Under the pieces are notes generated by a model, which saw only the letters and a list, made by a program, of their open reading frames with translations, made no database searches and was not told the DNA's origin. Positions 49,379 to 57,533 of a DNA stretch of 64,000 bases are shown here, one piece after another. The stretch is taken from the NCBI GenBank assembly GCA_963730535.1, contig CAVSRU010000005.1, positions 434,001 through 498,000 of the forward strand, given 5' to 3'. How positions within the stretch are numbered: the stretch's first letter is position 1; each line of letters begins with the position of its first letter. The translations under genes and the position numbers were made by a program. Source of the stretch: DASSUW01 sp963730535 (GTDB lineage Bacteria > Actinomycetota > Thermoleophilia > Solirubrobacterales > Solirubrobacteraceae).

Positions 49379-50570
49379 CTAGAAGTCCCCGCCGCCGAAG
49401 CCGCCGCCGAAGTCGCCGCCCCCGAAGTCGCCGCCGCCGAAGTCCCCGCCGAAGCCGCCGCCGACGTCGCCGCCGCCGCCGCTGAACCCGTCGCCGAGCA
49501 TCGTGCCGATCATCAGCCCGGGCAACAGGCTCGCGCCGAAGAAGCCGCCGATGAACGGCGCGTACATCGGCCCGGCCGCCCAGTAGGGCATCCGCTCGCC
49601 GCCGACGGTGACCTCGCGAGTCTGCGGGTCCTCTCCCTCCTCGATCCGCACGGCGTCGGCCTCGCAGGCGGGCACGAGACGCGACTCGCCATACGGCGGC
49701 GCCCACTCCACGTCGCGGGTCGACGGGCCGTGGCGGGGGTCGAAGAAGCACGGCGAGCGGCGCTCGGGCGGCTCGGCGCCTTCGAGCCGCGCCTTCGACG
49801 AGCTCATCGCCCAGCGGCCCTCCTCGAGCGCAGAGCCCACCGGCTCGAGGTCGCGCGGCCTGCGGGCGACCCTCCACGACCGGTCGGCCGTGTCGTACGC
49901 GTTGACCGCGCGGTCGTAGTCGGCGCGCGCGTCGGGCGGGACGCCGGGCATCTCGATGTCGAGGTCGAGCGCGCGGATGTCGTCACCGAGCGCGACGAGG
50001 TCGTCGCGCGCGTTCTCCTTGACCTCGGCGAACTCGACCGCCTCGGCCTGGCGGCGACGGCGGCGGCGCACGAGCAGGGCCGCGCCGCCCGCGCCCGCGA
50101 GCCCGAGCACGATGAGGCCGCCCGCGCCCCCGCCGCCGCCGTCGTCCGCCGCCGCCCCCGCTCGGCTGCGCGCCGCTCGCGCGCTCGACGAAGTCGAGGA
50201 GCACCGCTCCGGCGCCGTCGCGGCTCGAGGCGTCGAAGGCGGCGTCGGCCGCCCGTTCGGCACCGGCCGTGCCGTCCACGCGGAAGCGGTTGCCGGCCAC
50301 GACTCCCACCGAGCCGCCCAGACGCGAGCGCAGCTCGGCCGCCAGCTCGTCGGCGGCGCCGGCCGAGGCGGGCAGCACCGCCACGTAGAGGTTGCCGTCG
50401 ATGCGCTCGCGGACCGCGTCCGCCTCGCCCGCCGACAGCGCCATCTCGGCGTCCGGGTCGACGAAGACGGGATCGTCCCGGAGCGCCGCGGCCACCTGGT
50501 CGACGGAGTCCTGGGCCGCCGCCGGGGCGGCGAGGAGAAGGAAGGCGACGATCGCAGCGAGCGCTCTCAT
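49379..50570 (-). CDS. Secreted/membrane protein with TPM-like N-terminus and Gly-rich tail, apparent frameshift
   Basis: The ATG at 50570 opens a signal peptide (AAIVAFLLLAAPAAAQD) and a TPM-like soluble domain (NLYVAVLPASAGAADELAAE, with FVERASG at its end). Near 50135-50165, in a GC repeat with a five-G run on the coding strand, the reading shifts by one base into a frame with a membrane helix (GGLIVLGLAGAGGAALLV), an acidic-basic helical region and a Gly-Phe-Asp tail (FGGGDFGGG repeats). Removing one G gives about 396 residues. TPM proteins are membrane-anchored and function at the envelope. The C-terminal tail resembles that of TPM and toast-rack proteins. The frameshift may be a sequence error. 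Confidence 0.65.
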
Positions 50571-50995
50571 GAGAGCTCCGCCCGCAGCCGGTCGAGGTCC
50601 TCGGTGAGCTTCTGCTCGAGCCGCGGCTGCACCACCGGGAGCAGCATCTTCGCGGTGAAGCCTCCGGCCTTGGCCTCGAGCGACTGCGTGAGCCGGGTGC
50701 CCGTGCCGGCAGGCTGGAGGGCGTACGTGGAGACGACCTTGATCCCGTTCGTCTCGAACCGCGTCTCGGCGCCATCCGGCGGGTCGTAGCGGGTGATCTC
50801 CAGCTCGACGTCGAACGTGCGGCCGCTGATCACCAGCACCTGGCGCACCCGGGAGCCCGTGCCGAGCGCGCCGTCGAGCTGCTCGTAGCGCTCGAGGTGC
50901 CCGGTCCAGCGCGGGACCTTGTCCTGCTCGAGCAGCCACGGGAATACCTCCTCCGGCGGCTGCGAGACCTCGATGGTGTGGGAGAAGCTAGCCAC
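50567..50995 (-). CDS. SRPBCC-fold (polyketide cyclase/dehydrase-like) protein
   Basis: Protein of 142 residues with a START/SRPBCC fold: an opening ASFSHTIEVSQPPEEVFPWL, the central YEQLDGALGTGSRVRQVLVI and FETNGIKVVSTYALQPAGTG, and a long C-terminal helix (VVQPRLEQKLTEDLDRLRAE). Such proteins bind hydrophobic ligands in the cytosol; the ligand is unknown. The GTG at 50995 overlaps the end of cysE by eight bases and was chosen because the fold starts there. The stop overlaps the start of the downstream envelope protein (ATGA). Confidence 0.78.
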   Translation of the reverse strand: MASFSHTIEVSQPPEEVFPWLLEQDKVPRWTGHLERYEQLDGALGTGSRVRQVLVISGRTFDVELEITRYDPPDGAETRFETNGIKVVSTYALQPAGTGTRLTQSLEAKAGGFTAKMLLPVVQPRLEQKLTEDLDRLRAELS

Positions 50996-51728
50996 CCGCG
51001 GGACTCGGGCCGCCGACGGGGCGCAGCGGCACGACGTCGGCCTGGCCTGCCGGGTCCTCGCCGCGCACGGCGGCGAGCTCGCGCTCGAGCTCGGCGATGC
51101 GCCGCGAGAGCTGCTTGAGCGCGTCGGCGATCGGGTCGGGAAGGTGGACCCAGTCGGCGTCCGGACCCTCGGGGCGGCGCCCCTCGACCCGCACCGGGTG
51201 CCCGGGGTTTCCGACGACGGTGGAGTTCGGCGGCACGTCATGGATGACGACCGCGTTGGCGCCGATCTTGGCGCCGTGGCCGATCGTGATCGGGCCCAGG
51301 AGCTTGGCTCCCGAGCCGATCGTCACGTTGTCCTGCACAGTCGGGTGGCGCTTGCCGGTGGCGAACCCGGTGCCGCCGAGCGTGACGCCCTGGTACATGG
51401 TCACGGTGTCCCCCACCTCGGCCGTCTCCCCGATCACCACGCCCATGCCGTGGTCGATGAAGAGGCCGTCGCCGACCTTCGCCGCCGGGTGGATCTCGAT
51501 CCCGGTCAGCGAGCGCGACGCGTACGCGAGCGCGCGCGGGGCCACCGGCACCCCGGCCGCGTGGAGGGCATGGGCGACGCGATGGCTGAGCAGCGCGTGC
51601 ACTCCCGGCCACGCCGCGAGCACCTCGACGGCGCTGACGCCCTTCGCGGCGGGATCGCGCTCGTACGCGGCCCTGACGTCGCGGCGCAGCTCGCCCGCCA
51701 CCCGGCGGAGGGTCCCGATCCCCAGCAT
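50988..51728 (-). CDS. cysE: Serine O-acetyltransferase
   Basis: Acetylates serine from acetyl-CoA to make the O-acetylserine used for cysteine. 246 residues. A helical N-terminal domain (about 1-65) precedes a left-handed beta-helix of hexapeptide repeats: IEIHPAAKVGDGLFIDHGMG, VVIGETAEVGDTVTMYQGVT and HPTVQDNVTIGSGAKLLGPI. The C-terminal extension (about 180-246) is longer than in some CysE proteins. TAGTCT 8 nt before the ATG is a possible -10. cysK lies 4 kb away. Confidence 0.95.
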   Translation of the reverse strand: MLGIGTLRRVAGELRRDVRAAYERDPAAKGVSAVEVLAAWPGVHALLSHRVAHALHAAGVPVAPRALAYASRSLTGIEIHPAAKVGDGLFIDHGMGVVIGETAEVGDTVTMYQGVTLGGTGFATGKRHPTVQDNVTIGSGAKLLGPITIGHGAKIGANAVVIHDVPPNSTVVGNPGHPVRVEGRRPEGPDADWVHLPDPIADALKQLSRRIAELERELAAVRGEDPAGQADVVPLRPVGGPSPAGG

Positions 51729-51732
51729 CTGC

Positions 51733-52551
51733 CTACAGACTACGCCGCGAGCAGTCTCGGCAATCCTGGCGGCGGGTGGTCCTGACGCGCAGGAAGTCGA
51801 GCGTGGCCAGGTCGATCTGGAGGAAGGCGTCCGTGAGCGCCGGGAGACCGGCGAGCAGCTTGAGCCCCTCGAGCGCCTGGAGCGAGCCGACGACGCCCGC
51901 GGCCGGGCCGAGGACGCCGGCCTCCGCGCAGCTGGGCCCGGGCGGTGGCGGGTCCGGGAACGCGCAGCGGTAGCAGGCGGTCTCGCCGGGGCGAATGGCC
52001 ATCACGAGGCCGGTGAGGCCGGTCACGCCGCCCTCGACGAGCGGGACGCCGGCGTCGCAGCACGCCGCGTTGATCGCGTACCGGCTCTCGAACGAGTCCG
52101 TGCAGTCGACGACGAGGTCCTGGCCTTCGAGCATCGCCGGGTTGAAGCGCGCCTGGTAGGGCTCGATCACCACCTCCGGGTTGAGGAAGCCGAGCTTGGC
52201 GACCGCGCTGTGGGCCTTGGGCACGCCGATGTCGGGCGTGAAATGCAGGTGCTGGCGGTGGAGGTTGGAGAGCTCGACCTCGCCGTCGTCGACCAGCCCG
52301 AGGCGCCCGACGCCCGCCCCCGCGAGGTACGTGGCGACCGGCGACCCGAGCGCCCCGGCGCCCACGACCAGCACGCCGGCCTCCCCGATCCGCCGCTGCG
52401 CCTCCTCGCTCCACTGGGGGAGCACGAGCTGGCGCGAGTAGCGCTCCAGCCAGGGGTCGGCGGTCACCCGGATCGTCTCCTCCTCCTCCGGTCGCGCCAC
52501 GTTTCGTGCCGCTCCCGCGAGGCCGCGGAAGAAGGCGCGGCGGTCGTTCAT
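51733..52551 (-). CDS. ThiF/MoeB-family adenylyltransferase
   Basis: E1-like enzyme of 272 residues that activates the C-terminus of a ubiquitin-like sulfur carrier. The Rossmann nucleotide motif is VLVVGAGALGSPVATYLAGA, followed by the RYSRQLVLPQW opening, the VELSNLHRQHLHF arginine loop and DCTDSFESRYAINAACC. Zn cysteines occur as CYRC and DCRDC. It lacks a rhodanese domain. The N-terminal NDRRAFFRGLAGAARN looks like a twin-arginine motif but has no hydrophobic core, so it is probably not exported. It precedes cysE by 4 bp; no carrier protein gene is in view. Confidence 0.85.
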   Translation of the reverse strand: MNDRRAFFRGLAGAARNVARPEEEETIRVTADPWLERYSRQLVLPQWSEEAQRRIGEAGVLVVGAGALGSPVATYLAGAGVGRLGLVDDGEVELSNLHRQHLHFTPDIGVPKAHSAVAKLGFLNPEVVIEPYQARFNPAMLEGQDLVVDCTDSFESRYAINAACCDAGVPLVEGGVTGLTGLVMAIRPGETACYRCAFPDPPPPGPSCAEAGVLGPAAGVVGSLQALEGLKLLAGLPALTDAFLQIDLATLDFLRVRTTRRQDCRDCSRRSL

Positions 52552-52608
52552 CGGCGCACGATCCAGATCGTCAGCGTTAGAACCGCCACGCGGGTTACGG
52601 TAGCGGTG

Positions 52609-53164
52609 GTGGCCGCCCGCTCCTTTCTCATCCTGCACGGCCTTGGGAGCTCGGGGCCGGGCCACTGGCAGACGTGGCTGGCCGCTCGCCTGCGCGCGGA
52701 CGGCGAGCGGGTCGCCTACCCGGACCTGCCGGACGCCGACCTTCCCTCCTTGCCCGCCTGGCGAGCGACGCTCGACGGCGAGCTGGCCGCCCTGCCCAAC
52801 GGCGAGGTCGTCCTCGTCTGCCACTCGCTGGCCTGCCTGCTCTACCTCCACCACGTGGCCGACGGCGGCACCCAGGCGGACCGCGTCCTCCTCGCCGCCC
52901 CACCCTCAGAGGCCGCGGGCCTTCCCGAGATCCAGGGCTTCTTCCCGGTGCCGCTCCCTGCGCTGAGCGACGGCGCGAGGCTCGTCTGCTCCGATGACGA
53001 CCCGTACTGCCCGGAGGGCGCGGCCGAACCTCTACGGAGAGCCTCTGGGCATCCCGGTCGACCTCCTGCACGGCGGCGGTCACCTCAACCCCGAGGCAGG
53101 CTTCGGCCCGTGGCCGGCGGTCGAGGCATGGTGCCTCGACGGCGACCGCCCGATCACCGGGTAG
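52609..53164 (+). CDS. RBBP9/YdeN-type serine hydrolase, apparent frameshift
   Basis: Small alpha/beta-hydrolase family. The frame from GTG at 52609 (or 52606) gives SFLILHGLGSSGPGHWQTWL, the nucleophile elbow LVCHSLACLLYLHHV and a ligand-proximal VCSDDDPYCPEGAA. Near 53026 the reading must move by one base: the next frame gives NLYGEPLGIPVDLLHGGGHL with the catalytic His, then GPWPAVEAWCL, and stops at 53164. Dropping one base (for example the G at 53026) yields about 184 residues, the family length. Substrate unknown. It is divergent from the ThiF-like gene. Confidence 0.7.
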
Positions 53165-53272
53165 CGGCCACCTCAGCCGTTTGTCGGCGTATCACCGCCT
53201 CGCCTCCCTTTGTGCCCGCGTAGTGCCACCGCATTTGCGCCGATTCGTTGAGCGGGGACCGAGGTCTGACAC

Positions 53273-53278
53273 TAGCCT
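53273..53278 (+). promoter_or_regulatory. Putative leaderless -10 element TAGCCT for the PASTA lipoprotein gene
   Basis: TAGCCT ends 10 nt before the ATG at 53289. A TTGAGC at 53248-53253 lies 19 bp upstream and could be the -35. The rest of the 124-bp gap holds nothing else recognisable. Confidence 0.45.
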
Positions 53279-53288
53279 GAGTCCCCGC

Positions 53289-53837
53289 ATGCGCGCTCGG
53301 CTCGTCCTCGTCACCGCCTGCCTTGCCGTCGCGGGCTGCGGCGGGGGTGACGATCCGCCTGCGCAGCGAGCGCTCGCGCCGGTCGTGGTCGACGTGAGGG
53401 AGCCGGCGGACGAGGCGGTCGTGCGCACCGACTCGGTGCGGGTGGCGGGCTCGGTCGCTCCCGCCGGCTCGGCGGTGCGGGTCAACGGGAGCGTGGCCGA
53501 GGTGGAGGGGGACGAGTTCGTCGCCGACGTCCCGCTCGACCCGGGGGCCAACGTGATCGACGTCATCGCCTCGGCCCGCGGACGGGCCCCGGCGCTCACC
53601 GCCATCCGCGTCACGCGGGAGCTGCCGGTCGAGGTGCCCGACGTCGGCGGCCTCGAGGTCGAGGCGGCCGAGTCGCGGCTCGGGGACGCGGGCCTGCAGG
53701 CCAAGGTGGAGGACGACGGCGGGTTCTTCGACGAGCTGCTGCCGGGCGAGCCGGCCGTCTGCGAGCAGGACCCGGAGGCGGGCACCGAGGTCCGGCGCGG
53801 CACGACCGTGCTGCTCACGATCGGCAAGCAGTGCTGA
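53289..53837 (+). CDS. Lipoprotein with Ig-like and PASTA domains
   Basis: Exported lipoprotein of 182 residues. The signal ends in a lipobox (LAVAGC, Cys at about residue 17), so it should be anchored on the outer face of the membrane. A bacterial Ig-like domain (about 35-110; VREPADEAVVRTDSVRVAGS) is followed by one PASTA domain (about 115-182; VPDVGGLEVEAAESRLGDAG). PASTA domains bind peptidoglycan or beta-lactams and normally sit on PknB-type kinases. Its convergent neighbour is a Ser/Thr kinase that lacks PASTA repeats; the stop codons abut (TGACTA). Confidence 0.85.
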   Translation: MRARLVLVTACLAVAGCGGGDDPPAQRALAPVVVDVREPADEAVVRTDSVRVAGSVAPAGSAVRVNGSVAEVEGDEFVADVPLDPGANVIDVIASARGRAPALTAIRVTRELPVEVPDVGGLEVEAAESRLGDAGLQAKVEDDGGFFDELLPGEPAVCEQDPEAGTEVRRGTTVLLTIGKQC

Positions 53838-55343
53838 CTAGGAGCGGGGCGTCGCGGCGATGAGCGCGATCCTCGGCTCGCCGCGCTCGCGCACTACCCC
53901 GAACACGATGCGCCCTTCGTACGGGTTGCCGCCGTCGCGATCGACCCGGTAGCTGCCGCTCGCGCGCCCGGCCCGGCCACCCCGGACCTCGAGGTCCGCG
54001 AGGTCGTAGCCCTCCACCTTGCCGTCGAACTGGCGGGCGTACTGGTCGACGACCTGCTCCCGGCCCTGGCTGCGCCCGCCGGGCAGCACGCGGACGACGT
54101 CGCGCGCGAGCGTCCGCCGCAGCGCGGCGGGATCCTCGTCCTCGTACGCGTCCCCGAACGCCTGCGCGGCGTCACGGACCTCGTCCTCGCTCAGCGGTCC
54201 GGTCCGGGCGGAGGCGCCGCCGGGGTCGCCGAGCAGCACGCCGGCGAGGAGCCCGACGGCCACGAGGCCGGCGAAGGCGGCGACCGCCACCGCCGCGCGG
54301 GCGGGCCACCGGCGCGGCCGGATCACGCGGCGGTCGCCAGCATCGTCGCCGCCTGGCTCGGGAACGAGCGGCTTCGCGGCGGTCACGCCGGTCGGCTCGT
54401 GCGCCGCCGCGTCCCACGCCGTCAGTTCCTCGTCGCCGATCACCCGCGTGACGTCGCCGTTCCCGGCGCCATTCGGGGCGGCGGGACCGACGGCGACGCT
54501 GCGCTCGGACTCCGTGACGCGCTCCCCGCGGGCGGCGGCGAGCACGGCCCGGCCGAGGTCGCCCGTCGACGGGTAGCGGTCGGCGGGATCCTTGGCCATC
54601 GCGCGGGCGACGACGCGGTCGAACTCCCGCGGGGCCCCACGTTCGGACGGCGGCGCCGGGTCCTCGTAGAGGTGGGCGTGCATCGTCGCCGGCACGGTGC
54701 CGTGGGCGAACGGCGGCCCTCCCGTGAGCGCGGCGTGGAGCACGCACCCGAGCGAGTAGACGTCGGCGCGTGCGTCGGTCCGCTCGCCCCGCAGCTGCTC
54801 GGGCGAGCAGTACTCGACGGAGCCGATCCACTGGCCGGACTGCGTCAGCTGAGTGTCCGATCCCGCCAGCCGCGTGAGCCCGAAGTCGCTCAGATAGGCG
54901 TGGTCGCCGGCGAGCAGCACGTTCGCGGGCTTGACATCGCGATGCACCAGCCCGGCGGCGTGGGCGGCGTCGAGCCCCGCTGCCACCTGGGCGACCAGCT
55001 CGGCCGCGAGCTCGGGCTCGAGCGCTCCCCGCTCCCGCAGCAGCGCATGGAGGTCGGTCCCGCCGACGTAGCGCATCACGAGATAGAGCGAGCCGTCGTG
55101 CTCGCCGGCCGCGTAGACGGGGATCACGTTCGGGTGGTCGATCGCGGCGGCCATCCGCGACTCGCGCTGGAAGCGGTCTCGGAACTCCTGATCGCCGGCG
55201 CGCTCGGGGGCCAGCAGTTTGAGCGCCACGGGCCGGCCGAGGCTCAGCTCGGTCGCCCGGTACACGACGCCCATGCCGCCGCGCCCGGCGACCGCCTCGA
55301 TCCGGCATCCCGCGAATTCGTCGCCTGGTGCGAGCTCGACCAT
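53838..55343 (-). CDS. PknB-type Ser/Thr protein kinase with C-terminal NTF2-like domain
   Basis: Membrane kinase of 501 residues. The kinase domain (about 10-270) has the Gly loop GRGGMGVVYRATELSLGRPV, the ATP lysine in ALKLLAPE, HRDVKPANVLL, DFGLTRL and the SPEQL activation region. A linker precedes one membrane helix (AAVAVAAFAGLVAVGLLAGV, about 350-370). The extracellular part resembles a SnoaL/NTF2-like fold (DAAQAFGDAYEDEDPAALRR) rather than PASTA repeats. CACAAT lies 7 nt before the ATG. It may sense the envelope with the neighbouring PASTA lipoprotein; that pairing is inference from position. Confidence 0.9.
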   Translation of the reverse strand: MVELAPGDEFAGCRIEAVAGRGGMGVVYRATELSLGRPVALKLLAPERAGDQEFRDRFQRESRMAAAIDHPNVIPVYAAGEHDGSLYLVMRYVGGTDLHALLRERGALEPELAAELVAQVAAGLDAAHAAGLVHRDVKPANVLLAGDHAYLSDFGLTRLAGSDTQLTQSGQWIGSVEYCSPEQLRGERTDARADVYSLGCVLHAALTGGPPFAHGTVPATMHAHLYEDPAPPSERGAPREFDRVVARAMAKDPADRYPSTGDLGRAVLAAARGERVTESERSVAVGPAAPNGAGNGDVTRVIGDEELTAWDAAAHEPTGVTAAKPLVPEPGGDDAGDRRVIRPRRWPARAAVAVAAFAGLVAVGLLAGVLLGDPGGASARTGPLSEDEVRDAAQAFGDAYEDEDPAALRRTLARDVVRVLPGGRSQGREQVVDQYARQFDGKVEGYDLADLEVRGGRAGRASGSYRVDRDGGNPYEGRIVFGVVRERGEPRIALIAATPRS

Positions 55344-55372
55344 CCCACGGATTGTGACGCGGCCCGGGCCGG

Positions 55373-55378
55373 TAGCCT
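55373..55378 (+). promoter_or_regulatory. Putative -10 element TAGCCT for cysK
   Basis: TAGCCT ends 12 nt before the cysK ATG in the 47-bp gap to the divergent kinase gene. TTGTGA at 55352-55357 is a possible -35 with a short 15-bp spacer. Confidence 0.45.
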
Positions 55379-55390
55379 GGATCGCGACGA

Positions 55391-56338
55391 ATGCCGCCTA
55401 TCCCGATCAACATTGCCGACCACGTCGGCCGCACGCCGATGGTGCAGCTCACCCGCATCGCCCCAGAGGGCGTCAGCGTCTTCGCCAAGCTCGAGATGTT
55501 CAATCCCGGCGGCTCGGTGAAGGACCGGATCGGCGTCGCGATGATCGAGGCGGCGGAGGCGGAGGGACGGATCGAGCCCGGCCGCACGACGATCGTCGAG
55601 GCCACGAGCGGGAACACCGGCATCGCGCTGGCGTTCGTGTGCGCGGCCCGCGGCTACGACCTCGTGCTCACGCTCCCGCAGGGCATGAGCCGCGAGCGGG
55701 AGGGCCTGCTGCGGCTCTACGGCGCCACGGTGCAGGTCACCGAGTCGCTCGGCGGCATGAACGAGGCGGTGGCCGCCGCCCAGGCGCTCGCCCGCGACGG
55801 CGACGCCTGGCTCCCCGACCAGTTCTCCAACCCGGCCAACCCGGAGGCGCACCGCCGCTCCACCGGCCCGGAGATCTGGGAGGCGCTCGACGGCAAGGTC
55901 GACTACCTCGTCGCGGGCGTCGGCACCGGCGGCACGATCACCGGCGCGGGCTCGTACCTGAAGGAGCGCAATCCGCAGCTCAAGGTGATCGCGGTCGAGC
56001 CGGCCTCGTCGGCGGTGCTCTCCGGCCGCGACCCGGGACCGCACAAGATCCAGGGCATCGGAGCCGGCTTCGTGCCCCCGGTGCTCGACCGCTCGCTACT
56101 CGACCAGGTCATGGCCGTCGACGACGAGGACGCGATCGAGACCGCGCGCCTGGTCGCCCGCCGCGAGGGCGTCCTGGCCGGCATCTCCTGCGGCGCGGCG
56201 CTCTGGGCCGCGCTCGAGATCGCCGCGCGCCCCGAGGCCCAGGGCGCCCGGATCGTCGTCGTGCTCCCGGACTCGGGCGAGCGCTACGTCTCCACGCCGT
56301 TCTTCGCGCCCGAGCCCGAGCGGGCCGGCGCCGCCTGA
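55391..56338 (+). CDS. cysK: Cysteine synthase (O-acetylserine sulfhydrylase)
   Basis: PLP enzyme of 315 residues that makes cysteine from O-acetylserine and sulfide. The PLP lysine is in FNPGGSVKDRIGVAMIEAAE, the substrate loop is VEATSGNTGIALAFVCAARG, and the phosphate loop VAGVGTGGTITGAGSYLKER. The final GERYVSTPFF is typical of CysK. It acts with CysE encoded nearby. TAGCCT lies 12 nt upstream of the ATG. Its TGA is separated by one base from the stop of the convergent lipase gene (TGA-G-TCA). Confidence 0.96.
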   Translation: MPPIPINIADHVGRTPMVQLTRIAPEGVSVFAKLEMFNPGGSVKDRIGVAMIEAAEAEGRIEPGRTTIVEATSGNTGIALAFVCAARGYDLVLTLPQGMSREREGLLRLYGATVQVTESLGGMNEAVAAAQALARDGDAWLPDQFSNPANPEAHRRSTGPEIWEALDGKVDYLVAGVGTGGTITGAGSYLKERNPQLKVIAVEPASSAVLSGRDPGPHKIQGIGAGFVPPVLDRSLLDQVMAVDDEDAIETARLVARREGVLAGISCGAALWAALEIAARPEAQGARIVVVLPDSGERYVSTPFFAPEPERAGAA

Positions 56339-56339
56339 G

Positions 56340-57513
56340 TCAGCCCAGGCGCTGCCTGATCCACCTCGTCGCGTCGGCGCCGGCCGCCTCGATGACGCCG
56401 GCATGGCTGACGCCGTCGTACGTCGTGTACGCGACCTTCGTGTCGCGCTCGCGGTAGTCCTCGACGAGCTGCGTCGTGAAGTTCGCGAGCACCGTGCCGT
56501 CCGCGGTGCCTTGCAGGACACGGACCCGGCCCTTCAGCGTCAGGCGCTCGGGATCCTGGGCGCTGATGACGTCGAACAGCCGGGTCGAGGTCGACGTCGC
56601 CGCGCAGGATCTCGTTGAGCGGCACGCCGCCGAACGAGTCGGCCATCTGGAGGGCGTCGTGGCAGCGGCGCAGCGTCTGGGGGTACAGAGCGCGGGCGCG
56701 GTCGGTGAGCAGCTGCGGCACGTTGAGCTGGGGCGCCACGACATCTGTGGCACGTAGGCCGAGCGCCACGAACGACCCCAGGCCGCCGCCGGGATTCGAC
56801 AGCGACCGCGTGAGCTCGAACTGGAGGCCGAGATGCGAGGCGGGCGCGAGCGCCACGGTCCCGCGCAGGCGGAGGTCCGGTACCCAGCGGGGCGCTAGGT
56901 CAGCGGCGAACAGCGCGGCATGCCCGCCCTGCGAGTGGCCGGCGATCACGAACCGCCGTGACAGGCGCGGGTCGAGCTGTCGAGCGGCGCGCACCGCGTC
57001 GAGCACGCTGCGGCCCTCCGAGCGGCCGACCAGGAACGGATGCACGCCCGGCGTGCCGAGGCCCTCGTAGTCGGTGCGCACCACGGCGAAGCCGGCCCGG
57101 AGGAAGCGGCGCAGAAGCGGATACGCGTAGCTCACGAGCTGATCCGCGTCGTAGCCGCGGGTCGGCGCACAGGCGTCCGCGATCCCGACCGTGCCGGGCG
57201 CGTACGTGACCACCGGCCAGCCGCCGCGCGGCTTGCGCCCGCGCGGCAGCGTCAGCGAGCCGGAGACGGCCACGACGTCGCCGTCGACGCTCTTGGAGCG
57301 GTAGAGCAGCAACCGCGCGTTGCGCTTCAGGGCGTCCGGACCCGTCTGCCGGCGCGCCCAGATCAGGCTGCCGTGCCGGCCGTTCAGGGGCTTGGGAGGC
57401 GAGTAGAACGCGTCGCCCCTCGGGCCCTTGCGGACGTCCTGGGCGGCGGCGGGGCTCGCCGGCGCGAGGGCGGCGGCGAGGATCAGGGTCAGCACGATCG
57501 TGGCTCTGCGCAT
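56340..57513 (-). CDS. Secreted lipase-like alpha/beta hydrolase, apparent frameshift
   Basis: Exported hydrolase. The ATG at 57513 starts a signal peptide (TIVLTLILAAALAPASPAAA). The mature part has the secretory-lipase layout: GGWPVVTYAPGTVGIADACA, VRTDYEGLGTPGVHPFLVGR and the nucleophile elbow VIAGHSQGGHAALFAA. After VPLNEILRGDVDLD the reading must shift by one base near 56580-56590 (CCC on the coding strand, probably CC) to continue RLFDVISAQDPERLTLKGRV and VSHAGVIEAAGADATRWIRQ to the stop at 56340. The repaired length is about 390 residues. The second frame carries the expected Asp region (GTADGTV) and catalytic His (SHAG). Confidence 0.72.
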
Positions 57514-57533
57514 CACGGGACCGTATCCGTCCG

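Noticed and set aside
49383..49480. Tandem GCCGCCGAAG repeats as a minisatellite
   Set aside because: They encode the Gly-Phe-Asp tail of the envelope protein and follow codon constraint, so they are treated as coding repeats.
51733..52551. Twin-arginine signal peptide on the ThiF-like enzyme
   Set aside because: RRAFFRG is present but is followed by charged, non-hydrophobic residues, and the enzyme needs cytosolic ATP.
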